Shown: piece after piece, positions 48,101 to 59,893 of the stretch
Layout: the number at the start of each line of letters is the position of its first letter
Position numbering within the stretch: the stretch's first letter is position 1
Origin: Diploscapter coronatus
Taxonomy: Eukaryota; Nematoda; Chromadorea; Rhabditida; Rhabditidae
DNA length: 64,000 bases
Direction: 5' to 3'
Assembly (NCBI GenBank): GCA_964036155.1
Contig: OZ038423.1
Location: 61,457,249-61,521,248 of the forward strand
The notes under the pieces: model-generated
What the model was told of the DNA's origin: nothing
The model's input: only the letters and a program-made list of their open reading frames with translations
The model's database searches: none
Program-made: the position numbers and the translations under genes

Positions 48101-51100
48101 GGAACAGTAGAATACAATATCATCATATCTGACTGAGTTCCGAATCGGGACATTCTTATTTCATCTTATCTTAGCCTATTCTGAACGAATTCTGGAAATT
48201 CTGGATTGAGCAGTTCTGGACTGGGAGTGTTCCTGTCATTCACCTCTTACTAGGATACAGGTCTAGGTAGATTCAAGTCTAAACCCCCTAATCGATGAAC
48301 TGATCACATGAAAACAACATTATGTCTACCAAACTATACCAAGAGCCTTAATGATGGTCAATGGATGAATTATACAGAAAACCATTTTAACTTCATTTGG
48401 ATATTCAGCCAAATCATCCAAACTGATCGCTATTCAATCTTTCTCGTCGTAGTCATTTCGAACTTCAAAATAGTTGCGTGCCACTACTTAATGGCGCTTC
48501 ATGGCACCTAACGCCAGAAGCTTGCATGGTTTCAGTAAAATGAAATCTTTCCCATAAATTACACCTCAGGTGGATGAATATATGGCATTATTTTTCAATC
48601 TAGCATCAACTGCAAAACTTTAGAATCACGATGAACCTTATGCTATGTCATAGAATTATCCCAAAATTTGATTTCTCATATTGACATGTCTCGAAAGAAA
48701 TTTTTGTATTTTTTAATCTAAAATTCAAAAATTTTTGAACAAATAGTATGCTATGCTTAGTGAGTCAAGCTATCTTAGGGATGAAAAAAAAATTTTATTT
48801 TGCTTACTATATTTAGAGAGCGCAAGTGATATTTCCGATTTGAAGACAAAGTCATGGAAGTATTTTTCTAGGATTCTCTAGGGTTAGACAGGATTGTAGC
48901 AAAAAAGCCGCATGAAAAACGGATCAGTATAACTAAAGATACGAATTTTTGAGGATGATATTCGAAAACACGTTTTTGCTAGTCAAATTCCTCAAGGAGA
49001 AAAGCGTGCCTTGCTTTTACACACAACAGAGAAAAAGCTATTTCAGAGGGAGAACGGCCTTGTAAGGACGTTTGTTAGTTCTGTTTTGCTTGTTTCTGGA
49101 AAATTTCGAAGTTTCTATGGGCTTTTATCATTCCCAAAATGATAGGCCACGCCCATGCTGCAATTTGAGCACAAAAATCCATGAAACAAGCGCGCAAATA
49201 GCTTTGTATTGCGTTGTTTCAGCAAAAAATGATTTTTGGGTACGTCTTCAGGCGTCTTGACCGAATTTTATGAGATTTTCTGTTCAAAATAATCAGAACT
49301 GTTCTTAAATATTCAGCTTGAGGAGCTGATGAGCGAGGTCTACAAGACTCAAACGAACGATTTGAAATTTTCATTGGACGTTTTGACCGACACAAGATAT
49401 GTTTCAGGGGCATGTTCTTGAAGCAAAAATGTTCCCTAGGCTCATATCTAATAGTGGGAAAAGAAAAATTAGCAAAAAATCACTTCACAAAATTTCGAGA
49501 AATTTTTGAAAGAAAGTGACGAAGAGCCACTCTTTAAATTTGACTTCAGAGTGGGCGGGGCTTGCGCTTTCTAACTATATGCCCATATTTGATTTTTTTG
49601 TTCCAGTTATACAGCGTGCCTTATGGATCATAAGTCATGGCCTCCAAAAATTCATACTTCACAATTATAAAAATTTTCTTATGAATTTATGATCTGTAGA
49701 CTCCAAAGATTCTATAAAAATGATTTGGGATAGTTGGTGCTAGATTATACGGATCTGGCAGTAAGTAATAAGTGCCTCCATAATTTTTCCTCACCCTGTA
49801 CATGAGATTTGTTACGATCATTAAATACACTTCGTTTATGCTACGACTCTTGGGTTTTTAAATATTTTTCTATGGATTAGGGTAGATCAAGATGAGATTA
49901 TTTTCCATCACAATCTTCAATATTTAGCCAGATGTGCTCGTAATTCTGAGACTGTGATCACTCTACCATTAAGCTATCACTATCCTAGCTTTTAAGCTTC
50001 ATGATTTGACAAATGTGGATGTCTAATACAAGTATTCATCTGTTTATATCACTATTTTTATACGAAGCCTTTTGGAATACGTTAGAATCTAGACTCTTTA
50101 TAATTTTGGCGCAATTGGTGAAAGCCTCTGACCTATTCAAATCATTTTCTCCAAAATTTACCCCTCTGGCCCATTCAAACTCTGGGCTGGGATTCAAGTA
50201 AAATTACACCCCCCTGTAAAAATTTTACAACATAGATCTATGTTGTAAAATTTTACATGGGAGGTGTAAAATAGAGTTCTCTAAAAGAGCGTTTCTTTGA
50301 TATTTTTCTTACCTTTATACGAGTGAATATTATTTATTTTAGGTTTATATCGATATGGGCGTACTTTTGAAGTAATTTTCAACATGATTAGGGAATTTGA
50401 TATCAAAATTGGACATTTTGTTTCAGAATAGCAAGCCCCAAATAGCATCAGAACATGCAGAAAATTAGAATATAAGCGAGATATCTTCAGTCTTGCTCAA
50501 TAAAGCATCTACGAACATTTTGGCACCAAACTTGGATTTTTTTCGATAAAAAAATGATTCTCGAAGATTTGAAATTCTATTTTTTCAGAAAAGACCCTAA
50601 AACGTAAGGAATGGATCTTATAATTCAGCCTTATCTTCATATAAGTTATTAGCATAATTTAATACTCAATTTGTAAAATTCCGGACTCATTCATGCTCTC
50701 TACTATTTAGTTCATTTTTTGCACTTGTTTCTTATGATATTATGCTATATTCGTGTTCGAGGAGCGTTCTTCTTTCATATAAAGCCTATTTTTGTCAAAA
50801 TACTTGTTAAAAACCAATTATATTTGACATTTTAAATAAAAATATGAATTTTACATGGGGGTGTAAATTTTACTTGAATCCCAGCCCTGGTCTTTTACAG
50901 TTCGGGTTACCCCTACGGTCTATTTTAAGAACCGAAATAACCTAGCGGGCGTTTTTTGTAGTGGGTGTCTTTTTACTGGGCGTTCTTTACAATATAAAAT
51001 TTAGTGGGCGTCCTTTACAATGGGCGTCCCAATAGAATATTTCTCTAGTGGGCGTCCTTTACAGTGGGCGTCCTGGGCGTCCGGGCGTCCTTTACCACAG

Positions 51101-54100
51101 GCCCTTTATTTGATCCTAGACCTCAAAATTACGAAATTTTCATAAACGCGCCTATCTCAAAGAACTCTGATGGTCCAAAACGTATCCGAAAAGGGTCGTT
51201 CATAGTCTGTATTTCATCTGTAGTATTAGTACTTCAAATATCAAGTCTCGATCATCACATTCGGATATGCCTAGTTGAGTTATGGGGAACAACTGGAATT
51301 GGTAATTTCAGAAAAAAGCTTACTTTAAAAAAAATCATTTAGGGATATTTTTGCGAAAATTTGTCTAAAATCTGGCGTGGAATTATATTAATTTCCATGA
51401 ACAATCGTTGGAAACCTGAAAAAATCGCTGCAGAAAAAAAGAAAATTCGTGAATTGCAGCGAGTACGAATCTATCGGCCTGACTCGCACCTACTTCTTGC
51501 CTGGTTGCCTGTGATAGACTGAGCTATTTGATAAATCATCTAAAAATCTTTAGAATGTATAGTTGGCATTTTAGCGTACCGTCAAGCATGAAAATTGGTA
51601 AAGATTCAAGCTGGTTACAAAATCGCAAAAGTTCAGTAAGTTCAGCGTTGTACGTTTCGAAGCCTGCGTTGAATATCAACAAGTGACATACGAAAAATCG
51701 ATAAATAATTCAAGTTTGAGGAGTCTTTGAATAACTCTGGCAGTTTTCGAACGGAATTTCAGCGCGGGAGCCTCAGAATCCGCCACGTCAATTTCCCTTA
51801 TATAAGGACTTTGTACGTTTTCGAGTTCTTCCTGGGTTTCAGAAACGGCGTTCCAGGTTAATTTCATATTTAATTGATGTCCACTGAGTCCGTTTAACTA
51901 TTTAAAAGCCTGAAATATTCTGAAACCGCGTAAAATTAAAAAAAAAAATTAGCAGAAATCGGACTATTTTAAGTGAAAAATCACACCTCCCTCACATTCC
52001 GACCTTCCCCGAACGCTTCTCCTGGCAAGTTCCTGCGTGTGTTCGGTCTCAAAAGTTCAGAAATTGCTTTTACTTTGATATTTGAACGGGATAATTGAGT
52101 GTAATTAACTTTTTCACTGCTTTAATTGCGTTTTCCTGATCGACAATAAATTCCCCTCCTTTTCACTCGCTTCAATGCATTCCGCGTAAACACCATCCAC
52201 TGTTGTTTTTTTAGGAGGCAGCACGAAGAAATGGCCTAAAATAGATATGAAAGTTAGAGAACAGATACCGTAGATGAAATACAGATCACATTCTAATGTA
52301 TGGGTAAATTATTTCGAACTGCGCTTCCGAATATAGAGGATTTTTAAAATCTTTTATCATTTTTGAGGTATTAGGTCACAAAATGATCCCATGACTGATC
52401 GTCACATATCTAGATCATACCTCGACCCACAATATTAGGAGAATAGATGCCAGAGATCCAATAGAAACTAAATTCGACCTGATTTTGATACGTTCTAAGT
52501 CATTGCTGGCTTTTGTAACAGAACTACTATGAAGTATGGAAGATTTTGGAGTAATAAATGAGCCCAATGACCAGAAAGATGGATGTATTGACCCATAGAC
52601 CTCTAGAATAGTAAGACATGACAGAATAGTTCATTTTGACAGGGGATTTGGGGATCTATGACGTACTCTTGGAATCACATCTCTCGAAAACCTCTATTTC
52701 TGTTAGATATCATCAATTTACTATAGTGATTCTAGGGGATGGTATTGGAGATAAGTAATAATTCATACCTAGGGAAACCATACATCAAATTGAAGGAAAT
52801 TAAATGTAGAAGATAATTAGGCTAATTAGAATATCGATTTGACAGTTTTGTGGTCATTCGACGGAGGTAAACGTCACATTTCTCAGTAATATGTCGTTTT
52901 GATCGGAAAAAGTCGACATACTAACCTAGAGTGACTTCAGCACTACCAAAACAGATATGCTATTTGGAGATATGTTATCAGAGGGGAAAATTAGTTATTC
53001 CCCGATCAGCTACTGAGAGCTTCTAGAATAGTAGCCCTACATGAAATGGTTGAATTTTTAAAATTTTCGATTTTTTTGAAAATAGACCCAATTCAACCCT
53101 CATAGTCACCCCCGAATGACTATAAAGAACCTAATCAGGATATGGAATTAGTAAATTTGATAGTCCTGTTGAAAACTAGCCATTCCCTGATCGGCAGCTA
53201 GAAGATTCGGGATCACTGTGATCACTTGTAGGGACATAATAGAGATTTACCTCGATTTTGAGTGAATAAGTGAGCCCAGTGACTCCAGAGATGGATGTAT
53301 CGGCCTATAAACTTCTAGAATAGTAAGACATGACAGAATAGTTCATTTTGACAGGCGATTTGGGGGTCTATGACATACTCTTGGAATCACATCTCTCGAA
53401 AACCTCTATTTCTTTCAGATTCCTTGAACTTCTATAGTAACTCTAGGAGATTCTATTGAAGACAAATAGAAATTTAGTACCGAGAGAAATCATACATTAA
53501 ATTAAAGGAAATTAGATATAGAATATAATTGGCTAATTAGCACATCGATTTGGCAGTTTTTGGGGTCATTCGGTATGCTACTGACTCTTAAAATTCGGGG
53601 TTACTTTTACAAGTTCCCAAAATAGTAAGTCATTTCCGATTATTATGAGTTACTATATGAAATTTCCAAAGAAAATTCTAAATTTTACATAATATTGACG
53701 AAAATATGCTAAATTTGAAAATTATAAGTCGAGACCTTCTTTTCAGGCTATTTTGGTTTGAATAAATAGGTGCCTTCATTTACAGAGATTTTTATGACGC
53801 AATTTGGTGCCTTCATTTCCAAGTTGCCTGAAATTATATATAAAAGGCAAAATGAAATGAAATAAGAGGTTAATTAATAATTAAAAGAAATTAAAATCTC
53901 CTCGAAACAGTCTAATGAAATTGCAATATATTGCATTTCATTCTCATTGAATTTCAAATAAGCTTTAAAGATATAACAATACTTATTTTTTGAAAAAGAT
54001 GATTGATGCTTTTTTTGGCAATTTTTTATAATTTTATCACTCACTTTTCAGACCGACCCGATCACTGCCGCTGCAGTGTCGATTTACCCTGACATCTGTC

Positions 54101-57100
54101 GTGACGATGCTCCTCAGAAGATCATCGTCTTCCATATTCTGCCTATTTTGGTCGGTTTTATTCAAAAATCAATAGTTTTTGAAAAATTTCACCTTTTGCC
54201 TGCTTGCATAATTTTTTTAATGAGAATTGAAACGTCGATAATTATTTGGAAAGTCTGCCATTTTTATGGCAAATTTCAGATTGAAGATAAGCCGAACATT
54301 CGCCTCATGAACAGTGAGGCAGAAATCATCGATAACGTCGTCAGGGTCGTCAAAGAGTAAGATTGTTTTTTTTTTTTTTTTTTTAATTTCGTATTTTTCT
54401 CAAGTTTTATAACCTGAGATGCAACGTCCAATATTTAAATTTCCAAGATATCTAACATTCTCGAAGCTCACTTTATTTTTAAAATCCTTAACAGTTGCAC
54501 CAATATATCATTAGCAATATGCAAACTTCGAAATATCTAACATTTTTGAAACGTATCTTTATTTTTAATTACGCCAAACTTGTTTTCAGACACTATCTAA
54601 ATTTGATTTGTTCAAAGTATCAATATTTTACGAAACACTTCCTTCCCTCCAGATTCGACCCCGAATTGCTGATCGGCTACGACACGAAGCGTCTTTCATG
54701 GGGCTACCTGCTCAGACGATCCTATTACATAATGGCTCCTGGAGTTCTCAGGGATCTGAGCAGATATTTGAAAGGTGATTTTTTTCAAATTATAATTTCG
54801 AGAGAAGTATCTTCATTCCCGTTTTTTAAATGATTTCATGTCGTTTATCATTTTATCGTCATCTTTTCCTTTAAAAATTAGCAAAAATGGTATATTACAT
54901 GCCTTCTATCCTAGAAGTTATCGATTTTCCAAGTTTCAGCAGACAATCCAAGCGGTGAGTATTCTCACCGCCGCGATGACGGCGACGTGCACACTCCTGG
55001 GGGCAGATCGCTGATCGATGTTTGGAAAATCGTCAGAAAGGACCAGCACTTGAGGTGATTTTCGGAAATAATCTGCTTAATATGTTTCAAATAATTGGAT
55101 ATTTGAGTGATTCTAATGTCACTAATAATAAAGTGCTGCGCATGTGAGCTTAATAAAAATAAATAAGTTCTTGTTTATTCCAGGTCTTACGACCGCGGGA
55201 CGGCGACTTTGGGCTTGTTGAAGACGCGATTCCCGATCCTCGACGATAGAGCCTTGACGAAACACATTCAGGATTTGGAGAGGAAAAGAACGTGAGAATG
55301 TTACAATTGTTTTTTATTTAAAATTTTGTAAATAAATTTTTTTCTTAAATCAAGAATAGTCATTTGTGGAAAATGATTATTTCGTGAAATTCAGTTTTCC
55401 CTCAAATTTTTGGTTAAGTGTTAGAAGATCAGTATTTTTAAGAATAAAACGGAGAACATTCGGATTTTTGTCTGAAAAGTAGATATTTCCAGTCTGGAAG
55501 TAATTCACTACGTGGCCCGCTGTGCGGTGCTGGACGTGAAGCTGCTGCAGAAGATGAACTGGTTCTTGACGACCGCAGAAATGGCCAGGGTCTATGGAAT
55601 TCAGTTGCATGAGGTGAGTTTATTTTCGAGATTCTTTGGGTTTGTTCAAACAATGCGTGCGTTCGTAAGACTGGAAGTGACAACATATTCCATGTTTACA
55701 GATGCTTTGAAACCTTTTCGATTTTCCGTGCCTTGGAGCATCTTACACGCGTTCGTGAGAATACTGAAACGCTCCAGTCTGTCTAGCTTTAATGCTATTT
55801 TAGGTCCTAACCCGCGGTTCGCAGTACCGGATCGAGTCGATGATGCTTCGCTTGGCGCATTCTCTGGGCTACATCGCCCCATCTGTCACCAAGTCCCAAA
55901 GGAGCAGGTCCGGCTTTATTTATACCCTTTTGGTTCCTGGTCCCGCTCGTTGCAATATCGTCGAAATTACTCATTTTCTAAATTGACTTTTGAAGTATAC
56001 ATTTTCATATGAAAACTTTCGTTTTTTTTCTTATTTTTAATCCTATTAACTATTCGTGCCGTCGACTTCAAGATTATCGCTCATTTATGTAGACTATTTG
56101 CAACATAACTTCGTTGAGGAAATCCGAAGTCTTCTCAACTAAGGTAAGACTAGTTTCAATTTCAGCATGGTCCGTCCGGAGCAGATCGCTCTGATCCTGG
56201 AGCCCGAATCCAAAGTCTACTACGACCCGATAATCGTGCTGGACTTCCAAAGCCTCTACCCCTCGATGTCAATCGCGTACAATTACTGTTTCTCGACACT
56301 CGTTGGAAAGGCTAGTTTTATCATAACTCGCAAGTTATCTAGACTTCTGAAGATCCCAAGTTGCAAAATGTTGAAGGGAAACTTCAGGTCCGCAATCTAG
56401 AGTCCTTCGCCGCAGATCCGAGTTATGAATCGATCACCCTCGGAGCTTTGCAGCACGATATCAATGTAAGCATTTTTAGAAAAAAAAAACTAGTTTTTCC
56501 TTCAAGAGCTCTAAATTTCCAGCCCTCAGAGATTATCAGAACAGTCGCGGATAAACAGGTCCATTGCACCCCGCAGAGGTCGGCGTTCGTAACGAGGAAC
56601 AAGCGGATGGGAATCATTCCGGTTATGCTCAAGGAGGTGGGAGATCTTCTAAACTTAGGAAATGTATAATTCTTCTAATTCAACACTGTTTGCAGATCCT
56701 ATCGACACGATTCATGGTGAAGAGTGCGCTCAAACAGACGACGAGCAAGGTAAACTATCTTTTGAAAAACTCGAAGAAGTAAGTCAATTTTCAGAAACTC
56801 GCCCGAATCCTGGACGCTCGTCAGTTGGCGATGAAGCTCGTGGCGAACACGACATACGGCTACACGGCCGCCAATTGGACTGGACGAATGCCCTGTCCGG
56901 AGGTAATTTGTTTGGTTTTTTTACCTTTTCCATGCAATTTGGAAAGTGTTTCATCTATATTTTAATGAATTATAGAACATATTTCACCCAATTAAAAGTC
57001 AATTTTTCTGTTTCTAAAAGGATTAAATTTAGGTAGCGGATGCAATGCTAGGAAAAGGCAGGGAGACCTTGGAGCGAGCGATCGAGTTGGTTCGAAACGG

Positions 57101-59242
57101 AGGGGAGAAGTACGACTTCGCGAGGGTAGTCTACGGCGATACCGACAGTCTGTTCATTCTCGTGCCAGGTTTGAAGTTTTCATTTTTCGAAATGGCTATG
57201 ATAAATTATTTCGTCTAGACGAAACTCGTGTTTTAATCTAGTCCACTTTTTACTCTGAAAAAGCTGACCTTCGGAGTGCTCTGGTGAATTACGATTCAGC
57301 AATTACAAACTTGAATGTTTTATATTCTGTCATTTCATGGAACTTTCGAGAAACCTATTCAATTTCAGATGCATCGCTGGAAAGAGCGTTCGAATTGGGG
57401 AAGCAGATTGCCGCAGACGTGACGAATGTGAATCCCGCACCGGTTGTGCTCAAGTTCGAAAAGGTCGGGGTTTGGGTTAATTCGAAATAAAAATTCAACT
57501 GACATTTCATGGTTAAGAAACGATTTTTGCTTATAAAAAATTCAGGTATATTTGGGCTGCGTTTTGGAGTCGAAGAAGCGCTATTCCGGACTGATGTTCG
57601 AGAAATTGACCGACACCGGGAAGATCGACTCGAAGGGCATTGAAACCGTGCGGAGGGATACTTGTCCGATTGTTTCGAAAGTGAACAGAACTTGTATTTT
57701 CAATTATATTTACCCTTAATTTTCTATTATTACCTATTTTATTTTAATTGCATTTATTACTTTCGTTTTCATAGCTTTACTAATTCTAGATCCTGGAACA
57801 CTCGATGCGTCTGATCTTCGAGCGACGGTTCCAGAAGCTGGCGAGTTTCCTCAATAGAAAACTAATGTCTCTACATGTAAGTTGCAAGAAATTTACATCC
57901 AATAACCGATCGATTCATTGCTCGGCTCTAAAAGTGGAGATATTCGAATTCTCAGGACCTACCGTACACCGATTTCGTGTTTTGCAAGGAATATCGACCG
58001 CCCTACAACGAACGATCCCTCATGCCCCAGAACAAAATCATCAAGTAAGTTTCTTTTCCGTTGTTGTAATTATCCGAAAATACTGCTACGACCCTATATT
58101 CGCTGAATTTCGTCAGAGATAGATTAGGTCACGAATATTTACTCATTTTCACAGAAAAGAATCACTTCAGAGCCCGAATGGAGCAGTGCCCCGTGTACCG
58201 CGCGTTGCGGGGCGAGCGCGTCCCCTATATCGTCGTGGAGGGAGCTGCGAACCAGACCGTCTATTCCTGCGTCCGATCCGTCAACCAATTCGTCGCCAAC
58301 CCTAAGCTGAGGGTGAGGCTCTAACTTTTCATTTCTTTCTAGTTTCGAAAAACTCAGATCAACACCGCCTACTACACGAATTCGCACATCCTTGCGGCAC
58401 TGAGAAGAGTGACCGATCTGCTGCCTCTGCAAGTCATCGTCGTGCAACAGAGGGCGAGACACTGCTTCACGTGAGTCTCAGCAACTTGTAAACCGAAACA
58501 AAATCGTCCATCATCTAAAATTGTTCTTTTGGCTATAGCTTCCACTAAATAAAACATCACATAGAATAAGACCATTGCTTGAAACATAGGTGTTTTCATG
58601 AGTGAATAACTAGCGATTCATTTTTAGAAAGTAGGTATTTTCTGAAAATGACCAATTCTTTCAGTCCCGGCTGCCACGTAATCGGTCAGCGGCCGTGGTG
58701 CATCTACTGCGCGAGGGACCCAAAAATGCTCACCCTCGCAATCTGGCAATACGCTAAGGAGCAGAGGGTCAGGTGAGTTCTAAACTTTATTCTTCTAATT
58801 CGAAAATATTGCTCGCTAAAATTACTGAGACAGTGCCGCTGTTAAAACGTGGTGGAAAGCTGATTCTTCTGTCGCTTCAATTTTTCATGTTTATTTTTCC
58901 TAGATTCCTCGCTCGTCAAGCCTGTCAGGAGTGCCGTTATTCGAACCAGTTCCTCTACGGCGAGGAAATCGAGAACTGTGCAAATCATGCCTGCGTCATT
59001 AAACAGGCAAGTTATTCTATTTAGTGCATATTTTCAAACTTATGAAACTAGGAACTTCATGAAAATGGTGAGTTTTATTGAGAACTTTATAAAAGAAAAC
59101 TAACTTTCCAATCAGCTAACTCGTGACATTTATAAATTTCAAAATGATTTAGGTTCTGACTGGGATCAAACGGGACTCCGCAGAGTTAGCTGTAAAATCT
59201 CATGCAGAAATAGGTCAGGTAAAATTGAAGTGGTCGTTTTAA
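39122..59242 (+). CDS. rev-3: DNA polymerase zeta catalytic subunit (REV3-like)
   Basis: Thirty-nine exons total 4458 nt and give 1485 aa, close to yeast Rev3. The N-terminal exons (39122-44692) contain the B-family N-terminal fold (KVCLHVHGVLPYV, HIPYHLQFFIDYAIFGMDMI), then a variable acidic/basic linker. The degenerate exonuclease-like region spans the 9.4 kb intron (NFGVISLELFCYTTGLMPDP then TDPITAA), followed by LLIGYD and RLSWGYLLRRS. The polymerase core has HEVLTRGSQYRIES, motif A DFQSLYPSMSIAYNYCFST (~985), motif B RQLAMKLVANTTYGYT, motif C YGDTDS (~1155) and LKFEKVYLG. The C-terminus has two cysteine modules; the second (CQEC...CANHAC) matches the Fe-S CysB site. Pol zeta extends primers past DNA damage with REV7. 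Exon ends from motif A on: 56166-56301, 56388-56465, 56523-56636, 56696-56749, 56795-56902, 57033-57168, 57369-57463, 57546-57680, 57790-57876, 57956-58044, 58171-58312, 58358-58470, 58665-58772, 58904-59006, 59153-59242. Two joints (40859, 59006) need GC donors. Confidence 0.93.
44693..45949 (+). other. Start of the 9.4 kb REV3 intron
   Basis: No exon is seen. A short perfect hairpin, AGACAAGCG...CGCTTGTCT, lies near 44870. The small - strand frames around 45300-45560 lack recognisable content. Confidence 0.45.
45950..46985 (+). repeat. Left arm of the second large inverted repeat
   Basis: About 1.03 kb matches the complement of 52545-53575 with few differences. The arm itself holds two diverged copies of one module of about 320 bp (roughly 45950-46290 and 46665-46985), both with TAATTAG/CTAATT-rich starts, the block TTACTATTCTAGAAG and the end GGGCTCAC...ATTCACTC. 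The middle part carries blocks such as AACGACATATTACTGAG. Confidence 0.88.
47025..47090 (+). repeat. Direct repeat, copy 1
   Basis: The block TATCCGAAAAGGGTCGTTCA and the following TAGTCT...TTTCATCTG...GTATTAGT recur at about 51183-51235 in the same orientation. The pair brackets most of the centre of the inverted-repeat element and may be the remnant ends of another insertion. Confidence 0.6.
47730..48050 (-). repeat. Internal, inverted copy of the arm module
   Basis: The sequence follows the right-arm order: AGAATAGTAAGACATGATAG, a GATTTGGGGATCTATGACGTAC block, then CATTCGGTATGCTACTGAC and a related TACTTTTACAA end. It is the same module as in the arms, so the structure holds at least five module copies. 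Confidence 0.75.
48051..50181 (+). other. Core of the REV3-intron element, no gene seen
   Basis: Only short frames without recognisable domains are present. The DNA is unlike the arms and could be older intron sequence or the eroded centre of the element. Confidence 0.4.
50182..50889. mobile_element. Small hAT-like non-autonomous element (MITE)
   Basis: The ends are inverted copies: CTGGGCTGGGATTCAAGTAA on the left and, on the complement of the right, CAGGGCTGGGATTCAAGTAA, continuing into ACACCCCC and TGTAAAA. A CAGGGCTGG start is typical of hAT superfamily termini. Length is about 708 bp and no protein is encoded. No 8-bp target duplication is obvious. Just inside the left end is a near-perfect palindrome centred on AGATCT at about 50235. 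Confidence 0.6.
50945..51105 (+). repeat. GTGGGCGTCCTTTACA short repeat cluster
   Basis: At least seven variants of GTGGGCGTCCTTTACA occur in about 160 bp (for example AGTGGGCGTCCTTTACAATG), ending in a compressed GGGCGTCC run. Base composition differs sharply from the AT-rich surroundings. Confidence 0.75.
51183..51235 (+). repeat. Direct repeat, copy 2
   Basis: This is the second copy of the block described at 47025-47090, with a few substitutions. Confidence 0.6.
52545..53615 (-). repeat. Right arm of the second large inverted repeat
   Basis: It is complementary to 45950-46985, with the same two-module make-up. The outermost 40 bases (to about 53615) match the internal copy at 48010-48050 but not the left arm. 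Confidence 0.88.
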
Positions 59243-59893
59243 AGGGTACTTGTTTGTTTTATCAAAAAGTACGGGTTTTTCGAACCTCAATTTGAAAGTT
59301 TTACTAATCTCAAGATGTCTGTTGACTACTTAGACTCGAATCGAATAAACTTTTCTAGTTCTTAATTTTCATTTTCAACATTTAGAAATGTCAGAATGCC
59401 AAAGTTAGCATTCAAATTATGCATTAGAAATTTTCGAATACTTGTTTATTCTTCAGAACGTGCTAATTCAAGGCTTTCTCAGTCATAAAAATCGACAATA
59501 AAATGTTATTTGATTTTAAATAAGTCGGAAGAAGATGCTAGGACTATCACACATTTGTGTGTTTAGAACATGACTTGTTTTATCGTCTAATCGAAATATC
59601 ATGAAGGCAGACAGTGAACTATTGTAAATTGCACAATCTTGTCAGTCCTACGTTATTTGCATAAAATTCGAATGTCTCAAGTGCGAAATTGTGCCGCTAT
59701 TTCATTTTTATTGCTCAATTATCGTTTTACTATTGATAATTTTATTCCAAATTTCCTTAGTCTTGCCAGTGTTAGCGAATATCTGGCAAACGTTTTGAGT
59801 TTTTAGATTATCTTTTTCTTTTCAAGAGATTCCATATCAGTGTAATCATTCTTTATCTTTTCTTGAAAGAAATATTCAAATTAATTAAATTAG
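59243..59893 (+). other. REV3 3' UTR and spacer
   Basis: AT-rich, with an AATAAAA hexamer near 59498. No coding exon is recognised. A pyrimidine-poor TTAG acceptor ends right at the next start codon. Confidence 0.45.

Larger units (their letters stand above)
45950..53615. mobile_element. Probable non-autonomous long inverted-repeat element in the REV3 intron
   Basis: Two arms of about 1.03 kb in opposite orientation enclose 5.5 kb with no recognisable protein. Inside are a third, inverted copy of the arm module, a smaller hAT-like element and a GGGCGTCC repeat cluster. The ends are ragged: the right side continues the homology to about 53615 (shared with the internal module), the left does not. 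This suggests a decayed or rearranged element, or a pile-up of related elements, rather than one clean insertion. It shares no obvious sequence with the WASP-intron transposon. Confidence 0.6.

Noticed and set aside
56302..56387. Read-through of REV3 after motif A into a Lys/Ile-rich segment
   Set aside because: The read-through frame is out of phase with the following conserved VRNLESF exon, whereas removing GTTGGA...CTTCAG keeps frame.
39122..59242. Two separate genes split by the 9.4 kb intron
   Set aside because: The exon ending at 44692 and the one starting at 54052 join in phase and together complete a conserved REV3 segment (PDPATDPITAA).
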